A stretch of DNA of 64,000 nt from an uncultured Candidatus Saccharibacteria bacterium (GCA_938046775.1 CALIXB010000027.1:1-64000), one strand, 5' to 3'; shown: positions 37,662 through 46,488, counted from the stretch's first letter. Notes: generated by a model from the letters alone, not told the origin. Numbers and translations: made by a program.

Positions 37662-39152
37662 ATGATAGAAGTAGTTATTGCCGCGGCTGTTGGGGCTGGT
37701 GCGGGTGTTGCTGGTTTTGTAGGATATCAACGAACGCGCCAAATTAATGGCAAAAATCAAATTGAGCGTGATTTGGCTGACGCCAAGACGAAGGCTAGTG
37801 ATATTGTCTTAAAAGCCAAAGACGAGGCGCTGAAAATTGAGAACGAGCGTCGTAAGGAGTGGCAAAAAACCGAGAATCGTTTGGCTGATCGCGAGAGAAC
37901 GCTTGATAATAAACTAGAGGAGCTGGATCGGCGAGCGGAGAAGTTACGGACACACGAAGATGAGGTTGATAACCTTAAAAATGAGATTCGTGATATCCGT
38001 ACGCGTCAGCAGGAGAAGCTTGAAAAAATTGCTGGACTGAAAAAGAAAGACGCAGCTGACAAACTGATGCAGATGACCGAGCGTGATATTAAGCAGGATT
38101 TGGCTGGTTTGGTGTCAAAATTGCAACATGATGCAATGGATGACGCCGAAGAGCGGGCGCAGATGATTTTGGTGACAGCAATGGAGCGGATGAGCAGCGA
38201 AGTGACAGCCGAGCGCACAGTTACTGCGGTTAAATTGACTGATGATGAGATGAAAGGTCGAATTATCGGTAAGGAAGGCCGCAACATTCAGGCGTTGCAG
38301 CGTGAAACTGGTGTTGATATTTTAGTGGATGATACACCGGGTATGATAGTGCTGTCGAGCTTTGATCCAGTTCGTCGACAGGTGGCTCGTTTGAGCTTGG
38401 AGATGTTGATGAAGGACGGACGCATTCATCCAGCGCGCATTGAGGAAGTTGTCGCTAAGGCTAAAAAGCAAATTGATAAAGAGGTTAGACAGGCTGGTGA
38501 AGATGCTATGCGCGAGACTGGCGTGGTCGGTATTCCAAAGGAAATGTTGCTGCTGCTTGGTGAACTGAAGTTTCGTACTAGCTTTGGCCAGAACGTTCTG
38601 AAGCACTCGACGGAGATGGCGCAAATTGCTGGTATGATTGCTGAGGAAATTGGCGCGGATGTGCGTATTACAAAAATTGCCACGCTGTTGCATGACGTTG
38701 GTAAGGCGGTGACTCATAAAATTGAGGGCAAGCATCATCACATTGGCGCGGAATTGGCGCGGAAATATGGCATGGATGAGCGGATCGTGCACGCAATTGA
38801 GGCGCACCATGATGACATCGAGGCAACTACGCCAGAAGCAATTATTGTGCGGGTTTGTGATGCAGCTTCAGCGGCCCGTCCGGGTGCCCGCAACGTTTCG
38901 GCTGAGAACTTTGCTGAGCGAATGCGCGATTTGGAGAATGTGGCGACTAGCTTTGAGGGAATTGATAAAGCCTACGCAATTTCGGCTGGACGTGAAGTTC
39001 GAGTGATCGTCAAGCCGCAGTCAATTGATGATTTGTCGGCAATTAAATTGGCCCGAGATATTGCCACGAAGATTGAGTCGACCATGCAGTATCCTGGCAC
39101 AATCAAGGTTAATGTCATTCGCGAAACGCGAGCGATTGAGTTTGCAAAATAA
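37662..39152 (+). CDS. rny: Ribonuclease Y
   Basis: Membrane-anchored endoribonuclease that starts mRNA decay. The roughly 496-aa protein has an N-terminal membrane segment (residues 1-22), a long coiled coil (about 25-150), a KH domain (GRIIGKEGRNIQALQRETG), and an HD domain (LLHDVGKAVTHKIEG..H). Two nearby ATGs are possible; GGAAAGG at 37648-37654 suits ATG 37662 better than 37656. The stop overlaps the next start (TAATG). Confidence 0.95.
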   Translation: MIEVVIAAAVGAGAGVAGFVGYQRTRQINGKNQIERDLADAKTKASDIVLKAKDEALKIENERRKEWQKTENRLADRERTLDNKLEELDRRAEKLRTHEDEVDNLKNEIRDIRTRQQEKLEKIAGLKKKDAADKLMQMTERDIKQDLAGLVSKLQHDAMDDAEERAQMILVTAMERMSSEVTAERTVTAVKLTDDEMKGRIIGKEGRNIQALQRETGVDILVDDTPGMIVLSSFDPVRRQVARLSLEMLMKDGRIHPARIEEVVAKAKKQIDKEVRQAGEDAMRETGVVGIPKEMLLLLGELKFRTSFGQNVLKHSTEMAQIAGMIAEEIGADVRITKIATLLHDVGKAVTHKIEGKHHHIGAELARKYGMDERIVHAIEAHHDDIEATTPEAIIVRVCDAASAARPGARNVSAENFAERMRDLENVATSFEGIDKAYAISAGREVRVIVKPQSIDDLSAIKLARDIATKIESTMQYPGTIKVNVIRETRAIEFAK

Positions 39153-39679
39153 TGAAATTTACTGACGAGCAGCGGCGAACTTGGTTGGCTAGTTTAGATA
39201 AGCGTTTTTCTAGTGCGGCGGTGTTAATAGAAAATGAGCAGGGCGAATTATTAATCGTCAAATCTGACTATAAAGATCACTGGTCGCTACCTGGCGGAAT
39301 TGTTGATCCCGGAGAGTCTCCGCTGGAGGCGGCAGTGCGTGAAGTCGAGGAGGAGGTGGGTATTAAAATTGATCCCGAAAACCTACAACTTGCCATGGTT
39401 GCATCGCGCCATTCAGATGAGTTTTTGACAAATCAGTTCGTATTTTTTACACAATTGGAAAATAAAGTCTTGTCTGAAATAAAGCTGCAAGAGTCAGAAA
39501 TTGTGTCTAGTAAACTTATTTCTAAGAGTGAAATTGACTCTAATGACAGGTCGTTATTATGGGCAATTCGTTTTTGGGTGGCTGATAAATTCGGTTACGT
39601 AAATACGAAAATAGTTGATGATAATGGCGTAAAAAATGAGCAAATAGAGTTTTTCGCGCCGACACTGGGAGGAAAATAG
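39152..39679 (+). CDS. Nudix hydrolase
   Basis: A 175-aa protein with the Nudix box GGIVDPGESPLEAAVREVEEEVGI at about residues 49-72, matching GX5EX7REUXEEXGU. It would hydrolyse a nucleoside diphosphate linked to another moiety; the substrate is not predictable here. It is coupled to rny upstream and overlaps the phosphoglycerate mutase start (TAGTG). Confidence 0.88.
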   Translation: MKFTDEQRRTWLASLDKRFSSAAVLIENEQGELLIVKSDYKDHWSLPGGIVDPGESPLEAAVREVEEEVGIKIDPENLQLAMVASRHSDEFLTNQFVFFTQLENKVLSEIKLQESEIVSSKLISKSEIDSNDRSLLWAIRFWVADKFGYVNTKIVDDNGVKNEQIEFFAPTLGGK

Positions 39680-40314
39680 TGGGATTATTAGTTGTCTGTC
39701 GACACGGTGAGAGTGAATGGAATCTACTAGGTAAGTGGACGGGCTGGACTGACGTGGGGTTAACGGAAAAAGGGTGGGCTGACTCGGTGCGTATGGGTTC
39801 GCTAATCAAGAACATTAGGTTTGACGAGGCCTACACATCAGCGCTCAAGCGAACGCATCAGACGCTGGATGCGCTGCTCGAGGGGCGTGGTATGGGCAGC
39901 CTGAAGACAACGCGGGCGACTGAGCTGAACGAGCGTAATTATGGGGATCTGACTGGGAAAAATAAGTGGCAAGTGAAGGACGAGATTGGCGAAGAGGCGT
40001 TCAATGGAATTAGGCGCGGTTGGGATTATCCGGTGCCAGGCGGCGAAACATTAAAAGACGTTTACGCGCGAGTGGTTCCGTATTTTGAGCGAGAGATTTT
40101 ACCGAAACTACAGGCGGGCGAGAATATTTTATTAGTAGCGCATGGAAATTCTATTCGGGCGTTAATCAAACATCTTGACCAAATTTCAGAGTCAGAAATG
40201 GCAAGCGTAGAAATGCCGTTTGGTCAATTATTGCTTTACAAATTTGAAGCTGATAATAATTTGCCAACTAAAAAAGAAATTCTATCGGTAAATATTGGTC
40301 CGGTAAACGCTTAG
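39679..40314 (+). CDS. gpmA: 2,3-bisphosphoglycerate-dependent phosphoglycerate mutase
   Basis: Glycolytic enzyme interconverting 3- and 2-phosphoglycerate. The 211-aa protein has the phosphohistidine motif CRHGESEWN (residues 7-15), the TGWTDVGLTEKG block, and the second catalytic His in LLVAHGNSIRALIKH. GTG start overlaps the Nudix stop. Its own stop overlaps, tail to tail, the stop of the minus-strand Nudix-kinase gene by 4 nt. Confidence 0.92.
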   Translation: MGLLVVCRHGESEWNLLGKWTGWTDVGLTEKGWADSVRMGSLIKNIRFDEAYTSALKRTHQTLDALLEGRGMGSLKTTRATELNERNYGDLTGKNKWQVKDEIGEEAFNGIRRGWDYPVPGGETLKDVYARVVPYFEREILPKLQAGENILLVAHGNSIRALIKHLDQISESEMASVEMPFGQLLLYKFEADNNLPTKKEILSVNIGPVNA

Positions 40315-41654
40315 CCATTTATGTATATCTCATAGGCGCTGAGAGCTGACAAGAATTGCTGAAATCTAGTCATGTCATTGCTGTGATATGGCCAGGTCGC
40401 ATGATTCAACCAAAACCCCATTAGTGTGAGACAGTAGTCTAAGTTTATTATGTTTTGATAAGGAGAGATATCATGGTGGCTTTTATGTAGGTCAATTAGC
40501 AGGCTGGTAATATCACTACCCGATTCGCCTAGCCCAGACCAGCTCCAATCCACCAACCTAGTGCCGTAATTAGGGTGCCAAGCCATGTTTGATTGTCGGA
40601 TATCATGGTGGCAAAAAACTAATGAGTTTGTTTTAGGCGTCTGGTTGCCTATTTGGCGTAGTAAGACTAGGTCTCCTAGTAATGATTGAGCGGCTGCTTG
40701 GCTGCGGGGTGTTAATCTATCTAAAAAACTTGGTGCTAATTTATGTAATTTATCTATTTTTTGATTATCAATTGACTGCCAACCTTCTTTTATAAAACTA
40801 TCACGCGACGGTTCAATGTCGAAAGCGTCAGCCGGTAGTGGCATACTCTCTAGCTCATTAAATTTTTCAATCGCCGAATTTACGTATACGTTGAGCGTTT
40901 CTTTTCTGGCTCGCCATTGCCATCCGTCGTCAGGTTCCATCGCATCCATGATGAGCGTATCGCTACCATGCAGAATTGACCGCTCGGGTATTCCGCTATA
41001 TCTATGATACCTTAAGTGAGCCATAACGAAAGCTTCTTTCTCCAGATATTGATGTAATCGGTTTCGTCTCGGCGTATCGTCATACTTAGCCGATATCTGT
41101 TTGACAAATACTGACTGGCCATTTCTTGTAGCAATAATTTTGTCATATTGCATATGACCACCGCTCACATCGTGGTAAGTTTCTGGAGACTGGGCTATTT
41201 CAATAAGGTTTTGGCAAGATAAATAATCAAGCGCCCTTGTCAAGATGTAGTCGTGTGAGGCATAAAGACTGGGTAAATTATCAATTGACCACCAACCAGC
41301 GTCAATTGCATCATCGTGGCCAGCCGCTTTTATCGTGTCAGATACGGTAAATAGGTAGGCGCTCGTCTCAATCCATGATTCTTGGCGATTGCGCGGGTCA
41401 TCAACTAATCCTCTAAATATAAGTGTAGCCCCGTCACTAATTGTGACGCCAGTTTCTTCTCTAGTTTCGCGAATGGCCGCTGCCAGTGGATCTTCCCCCT
41501 GGTCAATAAATCCTCCAGGCAATGCCCATTCGCCAGTTTCTCGCCGTATTAAGAGAACCTGTCGTAATCCTGGACTGATAACTATGCTATCTGCAGTATA
41601 ATTTGGCCCATCATACCACAATTTCTGCTCCGTGGTTGATATTATTTCACTCAT
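40311..41654 (-). CDS. Nudix domain fused to an APH/choline-kinase-like kinase
   Basis: A 447-aa two-domain protein. Residues 1-150 are a Nudix domain with the box GGFIDQGEDPLAAAIRETREETGV. Residues 170-447 look like an aminoglycoside phosphotransferase/choline-kinase fold: the catalytic loop HHDIRQSN (HxDx4N) and the metal-binding LVDWSWSG follow the usual order. The start overlaps the pncB stop by 4 nt, so it is the third gene of a pncA-pncB operon under a candidate NrtR site. A kinase in that setting could act on a nicotinoyl nucleoside or another NAD-related metabolite; this is inference from context, and antibiotic inactivation is less likely here. Confidence 0.75.
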   Translation of the reverse strand: MSEIISTTEQKLWYDGPNYTADSIVISPGLRQVLLIRRETGEWALPGGFIDQGEDPLAAAIRETREETGVTISDGATLIFRGLVDDPRNRQESWIETSAYLFTVSDTIKAAGHDDAIDAGWWSIDNLPSLYASHDYILTRALDYLSCQNLIEIAQSPETYHDVSGGHMQYDKIIATRNGQSVFVKQISAKYDDTPRRNRLHQYLEKEAFVMAHLRYHRYSGIPERSILHGSDTLIMDAMEPDDGWQWRARKETLNVYVNSAIEKFNELESMPLPADAFDIEPSRDSFIKEGWQSIDNQKIDKLHKLAPSFLDRLTPRSQAAAQSLLGDLVLLRQIGNQTPKTNSLVFCHHDIRQSNMAWHPNYGTRLVDWSWSGLGESGSDITSLLIDLHKSHHDISPYQNIINLDYCLTLMGFWLNHATWPYHSNDMTRFQQFLSALSAYEIYING

Positions 41655-42889
41655 ACGGCGATTAATTGACTCACTGCTTGGCGTCCAATTGCTACCTTCA
41701 CGTGTCCTTTATATTCTTCAATTTTATCAATCGGGCCGGTGTGCTTACCCTCAACGTCACTTAGTTTAACTGTCGGCACACCGTCAACTGCCGTGGCTTT
41801 CATGACGAAATTATTCGCCTTAACTCCCAGGTCGTTTGTCAGTGTAGTGCCCCAGCCGAATGTTACCTTGATACGATCCTTGAAATAATCAGCCAGTTTG
41901 ATAATTGTTTCGACGTCCAGCCCGTCACTAAAGACAATTGTCTTTTCGCGCGGATCAATGCCATGCTGCTCGTAAACGTCGATCACTCGATCGCCAAATT
42001 CTATCGGATCGCCAGAGTCATGACGTAGAGCCTGCCACGAAGCCATTTGCTCCGGCGTGAAGTCGGCGAAAAAGAATTCAGTTGTAAATGTATCAGTTAG
42101 GGCGGTCGATAAACCTTCGCCGTACAGCTGCTCCCAGTCTTGGAGTACCTGATGGTGGCCATCTAATGGATTGTCACCAGCCTTGTCGGCCAGCGCCGCG
42201 TAAACCATCGGTAATTCATGTGCAAATGTACCAATCGGTCGCAGGCCAAGCTCATGCGCCAAATAAATATTTGAAGTGCCAACGAAATTGTTAGGCAGTT
42301 CACTGGCAACACGCTCGATGACGTATTTCTGCCAGTCGTAGCTAAACCGTCGTCGAGTGCCGAAGTCTGAGAATTTTATATCTGGACGATCCTTTAATAG
42401 TGCAATTTTTTTACTTAATCGACGGTCACCTTCGGCGTATAGTTCTTTGAGCGAACTACCTTCGCGGGCAAGTTTATTCTGGAAAAATAGTTCGTTTATT
42501 TCGCTCATAATCACCGTTTCCCAGAATGTGACTAGTGGCCATTTGCCCGTAACACTAACCGCTAAATCGCCGTGCTTATCGTAGCCAATGTCAACAGGTG
42601 GTAGGGGATTGTCACGTAAAAAGTCAAGGTATTCTGGCGTGAATTGTGCTGTGCCGTCTTGATTTTGTAGGCTGGCGAGATAGGCGATCTCATCGGGCTG
42701 CCAGCCATTTGCTAATCTATCGAGTCGGTCACGTAATTCTTCTGCGCTTACAAATTCCGATAGCAGGGTAGGGGCACGATTCTTCAAGGTAAAGGTGACC
42801 TCGGCGTCAGGGTGCTTGTCATATTCTAGCTGACCCATGGTCGCCTTATAATAATCTAGTCCTTGTGATAATTTCGGTTCACGGTTCAT
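41651..42889 (-). CDS. pncB: Nicotinate phosphoribosyltransferase
   Basis: Makes nicotinate mononucleotide from nicotinate and PRPP, the entry step of NAD salvage. The 412-aa protein has the YKATMGQ motif near residue 14, the segment DFGTRRRFS around residue 175, HELPMVY and the phosphate-binding FSDGLDVETI..FGWGTTLTND block. Length and motifs match PncB. It overlaps both pncA upstream and the Nudix-kinase gene downstream by 4 nt. Confidence 0.94.
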   Translation of the reverse strand: MNREPKLSQGLDYYKATMGQLEYDKHPDAEVTFTLKNRAPTLLSEFVSAEELRDRLDRLANGWQPDEIAYLASLQNQDGTAQFTPEYLDFLRDNPLPPVDIGYDKHGDLAVSVTGKWPLVTFWETVIMSEINELFFQNKLAREGSSLKELYAEGDRRLSKKIALLKDRPDIKFSDFGTRRRFSYDWQKYVIERVASELPNNFVGTSNIYLAHELGLRPIGTFAHELPMVYAALADKAGDNPLDGHHQVLQDWEQLYGEGLSTALTDTFTTEFFFADFTPEQMASWQALRHDSGDPIEFGDRVIDVYEQHGIDPREKTIVFSDGLDVETIIKLADYFKDRIKVTFGWGTTLTNDLGVKANNFVMKATAVDGVPTVKLSDVEGKHTGPIDKIEEYKGHVKVAIGRQAVSQLIAV

Positions 42890-43524
42890 TGAACACTCCT
42901 TTCGATCATCATTTTAGCTTCATCGGTTGAAACCGCGAGAATGTGGGCCTCTTTCATGGCGGCTAAGGCCTCTTCTTCGGCAGTGGGCGTGAGACCGACA
43001 GCGCGAATAGCCTCTCGCAGTAGATAGACGGACACTTGCTCGTTACCTTGGAAGTGTTCGGCAATGTCCAGCGCAGTTGCCTTTACACAAAAGTCAGTTG
43101 CCAGCCCGCCGAGAAATACTTTAACCTTTTCGTGAGGTGTTCGTGGCGTGATGATGGTCTCCAGCGTCTCGCCTGTGTCACTCCGACCCTCCCAGCCAGA
43201 GTACCCGTCAGTCTGGCCTACGCCTTTGTCGATAATAGTGTCACCAGGCTGCACGTCAAGCTTATCATGAAAGCTAGCGCCGGTAGTGCCAGCCACGCAG
43301 TGGACTGGCCACTGGCCACCAAAATTAACAAAATGTGGTGTTTCACCGGGGTGCCAGTCACGGGTAAAAATGACCTGTCCACCATGGTGCCGCACGGTCT
43401 CGGCGATGGTGTTGAGCGGGGCAACGACCTGCTCGCCCTCGGCAACTGCTAGGCTGCCGGTAATAAAGTCATTTTGCACGTCAATCTCTATGAGTACGGG
43501 TCGGCTTTGTTCTATAGTTTTCAT
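42886..43524 (-). CDS. pncA: Nicotinamidase
   Basis: Hydrolyses nicotinamide to nicotinate. Of the roughly 212-aa protein, the catalytic Asp is in LIEIDVQNDFITG, the metal ligands are in the FTRDWHPGETPHF block, and the nucleophile Cys is in LGGLATDFCVKATALD. A strong AGGAGG lies just upstream of ATG 43524; the frame extends to 43578 but without such a site. A candidate NrtR box overlaps the -35 region. Confidence 0.94.
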   Translation of the reverse strand: MKTIEQSRPVLIEIDVQNDFITGSLAVAEGEQVVAPLNTIAETVRHHGGQVIFTRDWHPGETPHFVNFGGQWPVHCVAGTTGASFHDKLDVQPGDTIIDKGVGQTDGYSGWEGRSDTGETLETIITPRTPHEKVKVFLGGLATDFCVKATALDIAEHFQGNEQVSVYLLREAIRAVGLTPTAEEEALAAMKEAHILAVSTDEAKMMIERSVQ

Positions 43525-43582
43525 AAGATGTCCTCCTTTAATTAATGTATAAATTACACTTACTATATAGTCTAACAACTAG

Positions 43583-43603
43583 TTATTGTGTAGTCAACAC
43601 TAA
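43583..43603 (-). promoter_or_regulatory. Candidate NrtR operator and pncA promoter
   Basis: Minus strand: TTAGTGT-N7-ACAATAA. The same 14 fixed bases with the same 7-nt gap occur upstream of nadE (45262-45282). The N7 region overlaps TTGACT, which is 17 nt from TAGACT, a plausible promoter for pncA. Binding here would block the -35. Confidence 0.65.
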
Positions 43604-43653
43604 TTAGTAAAATACTATGAAATTATTACCCTACTCTACCTGGCTACTATTCG

Positions 43654-44331
43654 CTAGTCGAAACTTCGTGATAATGTCTCAAGATTTTGGGAATTAAACT
43701 CGTATAATTTTGCTGGGCGATGTGCGCCGTCACGCCATAACTCGTTGGTTTCATGAATGAGGTTGAGGCTGAGGAATTTTTTGCGAAAATTACGCTTATC
43801 AAATTCACGATCAAAGATAATTTCGTAGGCGTTCTGTAGTTGGGTCAGGGTAAAACGCCGCTCCAGAAATGCCGACACAGCATTCGTATATGTTAACTTG
43901 GCAATTAGCCGCTCTCTGGCGTATTCAATAATGCTGGCGTGATCATAAGCCAGCGGTGGTAGATTGCGCATATCAAAAAATGTCGCGTGTGACTTCGCAT
44001 CATCGAGCGGGATAGTACGCCCACACCCGAGGTATGTCACCGATACAGCATGTCCTCGTGGGTCACGGTCGACCGTGTCAAAGGTGTAGAGCTGCTCAAT
44101 ATAACTCAAGTCATTCTTAACATCCACGCCCGTTTTTTGGGCAACGATACGTCTCAGTGCGGCTGTCGTCGTCTCGCCCTTGGCGTTGTATCCGCCGGGT
44201 AGCGCCCATTCACCCTTGAACGGCTCGTTGGGGCGCTTTAGGAGCAGGACTTCTAGTGCGTCGCTGCTAATTTGAAATATCACGGCGTCAACAGTTAGCG
44301 TCGGTGGAACGTATGGTTTCGTGTATTTCAT
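43654..44331 (-). CDS. nrtR: NrtR-type transcriptional regulator of NAD metabolism
   Basis: A 225-aa protein with an N-terminal Nudix-like domain (residues 10-145; the box region GGYNAKGETTTAALRRIVAQKTGV lacks several of the usual catalytic Glu residues) and a C-terminal winged helix (about 150-220, with FTLTQLQNAYEIIFDREFDKRNFRKKFL). This is the layout of NrtR, which binds ADP-ribose or NAD-derived ligands and represses NAD genes. It lies between nadE and pncA in an NAD cluster that carries two identical operator patterns. Confidence 0.88.
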   Translation of the reverse strand: MKYTKPYVPPTLTVDAVIFQISSDALEVLLLKRPNEPFKGEWALPGGYNAKGETTTAALRRIVAQKTGVDVKNDLSYIEQLYTFDTVDRDPRGHAVSVTYLGCGRTIPLDDAKSHATFFDMRNLPPLAYDHASIIEYARERLIAKLTYTNAVSAFLERRFTLTQLQNAYEIIFDREFDKRNFRKKFLSLNLIHETNELWRDGAHRPAKLYEFNSQNLETLSRSFD

Positions 44332-44374
44332 ACAATATATCTTACTCTGAAGTAGCTAGTTTGCCAAGGCAGAT

Positions 44375-45202
44375 TTACTGACTACTCCTATATGCTATCG
44401 GTAGGTTTCGTTTATGTTGAGTCTTGTCGTAGCGTTCTTCTATCTTCTTAGCAATCTTGGGGTCAACTTCTTTACCCTCGAGATAATCATCAATATCATC
44501 ATATGTTAGATCCAGTTCTACTTCATCAGGTTGGGCCGGGCGATCATCTAATAAATCAGCAGTCGGCACTTTGTGAAGGAGGCGTTCGGGAACGTGTAAT
44601 GCATTCAGCATGGCCCAGCCTTGACGTTTTGTTAGTCCAGAGAGGGGCATTATGTCGGCGGCACCATCGCCAAATTTAGTAAAGAATCCCGTGACTGATT
44701 CGGCGGCATGATCAGTGCCAACTACCAATAACCCGCAGGCACCAGCAATAGCATATTGTGCCATCATACGGCTACGAGCCTTGATGTTGCCTTTGTTGAA
44801 ATCGCTAATTTCTTGACCATTGGTGTATAGGTCCGCAACAAGTGCGTCGACGCTAGGTTTTATATCAATGTTGTGTTCTATGACGCTTGATTCGCCGTAA
44901 GACTTAATAGTCTTAACGGCTAGCTCAGCATCTGCTCGGTCATGTTGAACGCCGTAGGGCAGTAGCATAGTGTGGAGGCGGCAGTTCTGTCCGCTTTGGC
45001 GTCTCAGCTCGATAGCGCGCTGAGCCAAGATTCCTGCCAGTAATGAATCTTGGCCACCCGAAACTCCCAGCACAAAACCGTTCAAGCCAGCTTGCCTCAG
45101 ATAGTCAGCTAGGAATTTAGTGCGCTTCTCGATCTCTTCTATCGGTTGGATAGTGGGCTTAACACCGAGGGCGGCGATAATTTCTTGTTGCTTGGCTCGC
45201 AT
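44375..45202 (-). CDS. nadE: Ammonia-dependent NAD+ synthetase
   Basis: Amidates nicotinate adenine dinucleotide to NAD. The roughly 275-aa protein has the PP-loop SGGQDS in FVLGVSGGQDSLLAG, the GVQHDRADAE segment, and the lysine/threonine-rich nucleotide region GTDHAAESVTGFFTKFGDG. There is no glutaminase domain. Start is set at ATG 45202, directly after AAAGGAGG; the longer frame from 45259 has no such site. A candidate NrtR box lies upstream. The adenylyltransferase step (NadD) is not in the window. Confidence 0.95.
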   Translation of the reverse strand: MRAKQQEIIAALGVKPTIQPIEEIEKRTKFLADYLRQAGLNGFVLGVSGGQDSLLAGILAQRAIELRRQSGQNCRLHTMLLPYGVQHDRADAELAVKTIKSYGESSVIEHNIDIKPSVDALVADLYTNGQEISDFNKGNIKARSRMMAQYAIAGACGLLVVGTDHAAESVTGFFTKFGDGAADIMPLSGLTKRQGWAMLNALHVPERLLHKVPTADLLDDRPAQPDEVELDLTYDDIDDYLEGKEVDPKIAKKIEERYDKTQHKRNLPIAYRSSQ

Positions 45203-45261
45203 ATATACCTCCTTTATTATTTCTGTAGGCAGCTTAGGGTTATACGTAGAGTGTAGCATAG

Positions 45262-45282
45262 TTAGTGTGTATTTAACAATAA
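45262..45282 (-). promoter_or_regulatory. Candidate NrtR operator and nadE promoter
   Basis: Plus strand TTAGTGT-N7-ACAATAA, identical at all 14 fixed positions to the site upstream of pncA read on the minus strand. On the nadE strand it overlaps TTGTTA, 18 nt from TACACT, a plausible promoter. The imperfect symmetry (TTANTGT/ACANTAA) fits a dimeric repressor. Confidence 0.65.
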
Positions 45283-45327
45283 GCTACGAGAAACGAGTAT
45301 GTATGATATTTGTACAACAAATTGAGG

Positions 45328-45954
45328 CTAATCAATAATCCCCAAAGCGATTGTCGTCACACCAAGTACCACGTGGCTTATCGTTACGCCGATGAGGTTT
45401 GATGAGCGCTGGTACGCTCGGTACCAGAAAAGGCCGACGATGCTCATGACAACAACAGTGAGCATATCGCCGTAGATGATATGTGCGTAACCGAAAAGGG
45501 CGGCTGCTACGCCAAGCTCCAGCACCCGGTGTAGCCGTAGTTCTTGCAGTATACGGCTGAGGATGCCGCGAAATAACAGTTCTTGTGCCGGGCACGAGAT
45601 GAGAATATAAAATACATAGAATCCTATTCCTTCGGTTGGTGAGAATCGAGGTTTTTTGAGGAGTAGAAACAGCCCGGCTGCGATAATGAGAGCTATAGTT
45701 ATAGGCAGCACGGTTTTGAGTGAATAGATGGTACGTTGCCGCGTAATGCCGATGTCATTATGCGTATTGCCGAGAATTCGCGTCACTATGTACATCGCTA
45801 CTGCACCGACGACGAGTGTCGCGAACTTCATATTCCAGGGAATGACACCGGTACAAATGAGAATGGGCAACATGAGATACACGTAGACAATGGCGCAGAG
45901 ATATATCATTTGTCGGCGGTGAGTTGTGCGGGTAGTGTGATTAGTATTGGCCAT
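45328..45954 (-). CDS. CPBP family intramembrane protease-like protein
   Basis: A 208-aa membrane protein with about six helices and the CPBP (Abi/CAAX-protease) motifs: PAQELLFRG for motif 1, FGYAHI for motif 2 and ISHVVLG for motif 3. In motif 1 the first of the two usual glutamates is glutamine (QE instead of EE), which could affect activity. Related proteins process prenylated or membrane substrates, or protect against bacteriocins. Substrate unknown. Confidence 0.82.
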   Translation of the reverse strand: MANTNHTTRTTHRRQMIYLCAIVYVYLMLPILICTGVIPWNMKFATLVVGAVAMYIVTRILGNTHNDIGITRQRTIYSLKTVLPITIALIIAAGLFLLLKKPRFSPTEGIGFYVFYILISCPAQELLFRGILSRILQELRLHRVLELGVAAALFGYAHIIYGDMLTVVVMSIVGLFWYRAYQRSSNLIGVTISHVVLGVTTIALGIID

Positions 45955-46057
45955 AATTATGAGGGTATGTCTATATATTAACTCAAATCGCTAATTATTG
46001 CTGTATTTAATGTGTAAAGTGTGGTAGAATAGTGATGTAAGTGTCGAGATCATCTTT

Positions 46058-46134
46058 CGGGGTGTGGCGCAGTTGGCTAGCGCGCGCGGTTTGGGACCGT
46101 GAGGTCGAAGGTTCGAGTCCTTTCACCCCGACCA
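46058..46134 (+). tRNA. tRNA-Pro (TGG)
   Basis: Complete 77-nt tRNA with encoded CCA. Acceptor CGGGGTG pairs with CACCCCG; stem CGCGG/CCGTG frames loop TTTGGGA with anticodon TGG. A terminator follows at 46158. Confidence 0.96.
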
Positions 46135-46157
46135 ACTCAATGATCATTCGAAGTATT

Positions 46158-46195
46158 AAAATAGCTGAAAGTTTGGTCGGCTATTTTATTTTTTT
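46158..46195 (+). terminator. Terminator after tRNA-Pro
   Basis: AAAATAGC and GCTATTTT form an 8-bp stem around a 14-nt loop and run into a T-rich tract at 46189-46195. Confidence 0.8.
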
Positions 46196-46222
46196 AAGTT
46201 ATCTATTATTATATACAGTATC

Positions 46223-46488
46223 ATGAGTGCCGAATACAACCCATCGCAGAAGAGTAGTGGAGATACCCCCCCGAAGACGATGATTACCTTCCTCCATATT
46301 CGGAGATATTTAAGCCGGGATTGCCTGGATCGCGCACGGTTATAGGCGTGGCACAAATGACATACTATCCACGGACACCCGATTTTGAGGCCGCTTTGTT
46401 GGAGCATCTTCCGTATCTAGACGAGGTTACTCCAGATACTGTGAGAAGGTGGCTCGGCCTTGACGATAGCAGTGGTGAAGAGAATTAA
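46223..46488 (+). pseudogene. Small gene interrupted at a C7 tract (frameshift or phase-variable)
   Basis: ATG 46223 opens a frame (MSAEYNPSQKSSGDTP..) that stops after 40 codons. One base shift at the C7 run (46266-46272) joins it to a second open frame (EDDDYLPPYSEIFKPG.. to ..LGLDDSSGEEN) ending at 46488, which has no start of its own near its upstream end. With eight C the product would be one 88-aa acidic protein of unknown family. A TATACA box ends 5 nt before the ATG. Alternatives are a sequencing error, a real inactivating mutation, or a slippery switch. Confidence 0.6.

Noticed and set aside
40311..41654. Aminoglycoside resistance gene
   Set aside because: The kinase fold is shared with APH enzymes, but the fused Nudix domain and coupling to pncB point to metabolism.
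43560..43612. ACTATATAGT and ACTAATTAGT palindromes as NrtR sites
   Set aside because: They are perfect short palindromes near pncA but have no match near nadE, whereas TTAGTGT-N7-ACAATAA occurs at both.
46041..46226. Protein frame across tRNA-Pro
   Set aside because: It only translates the tRNA and its terminator.
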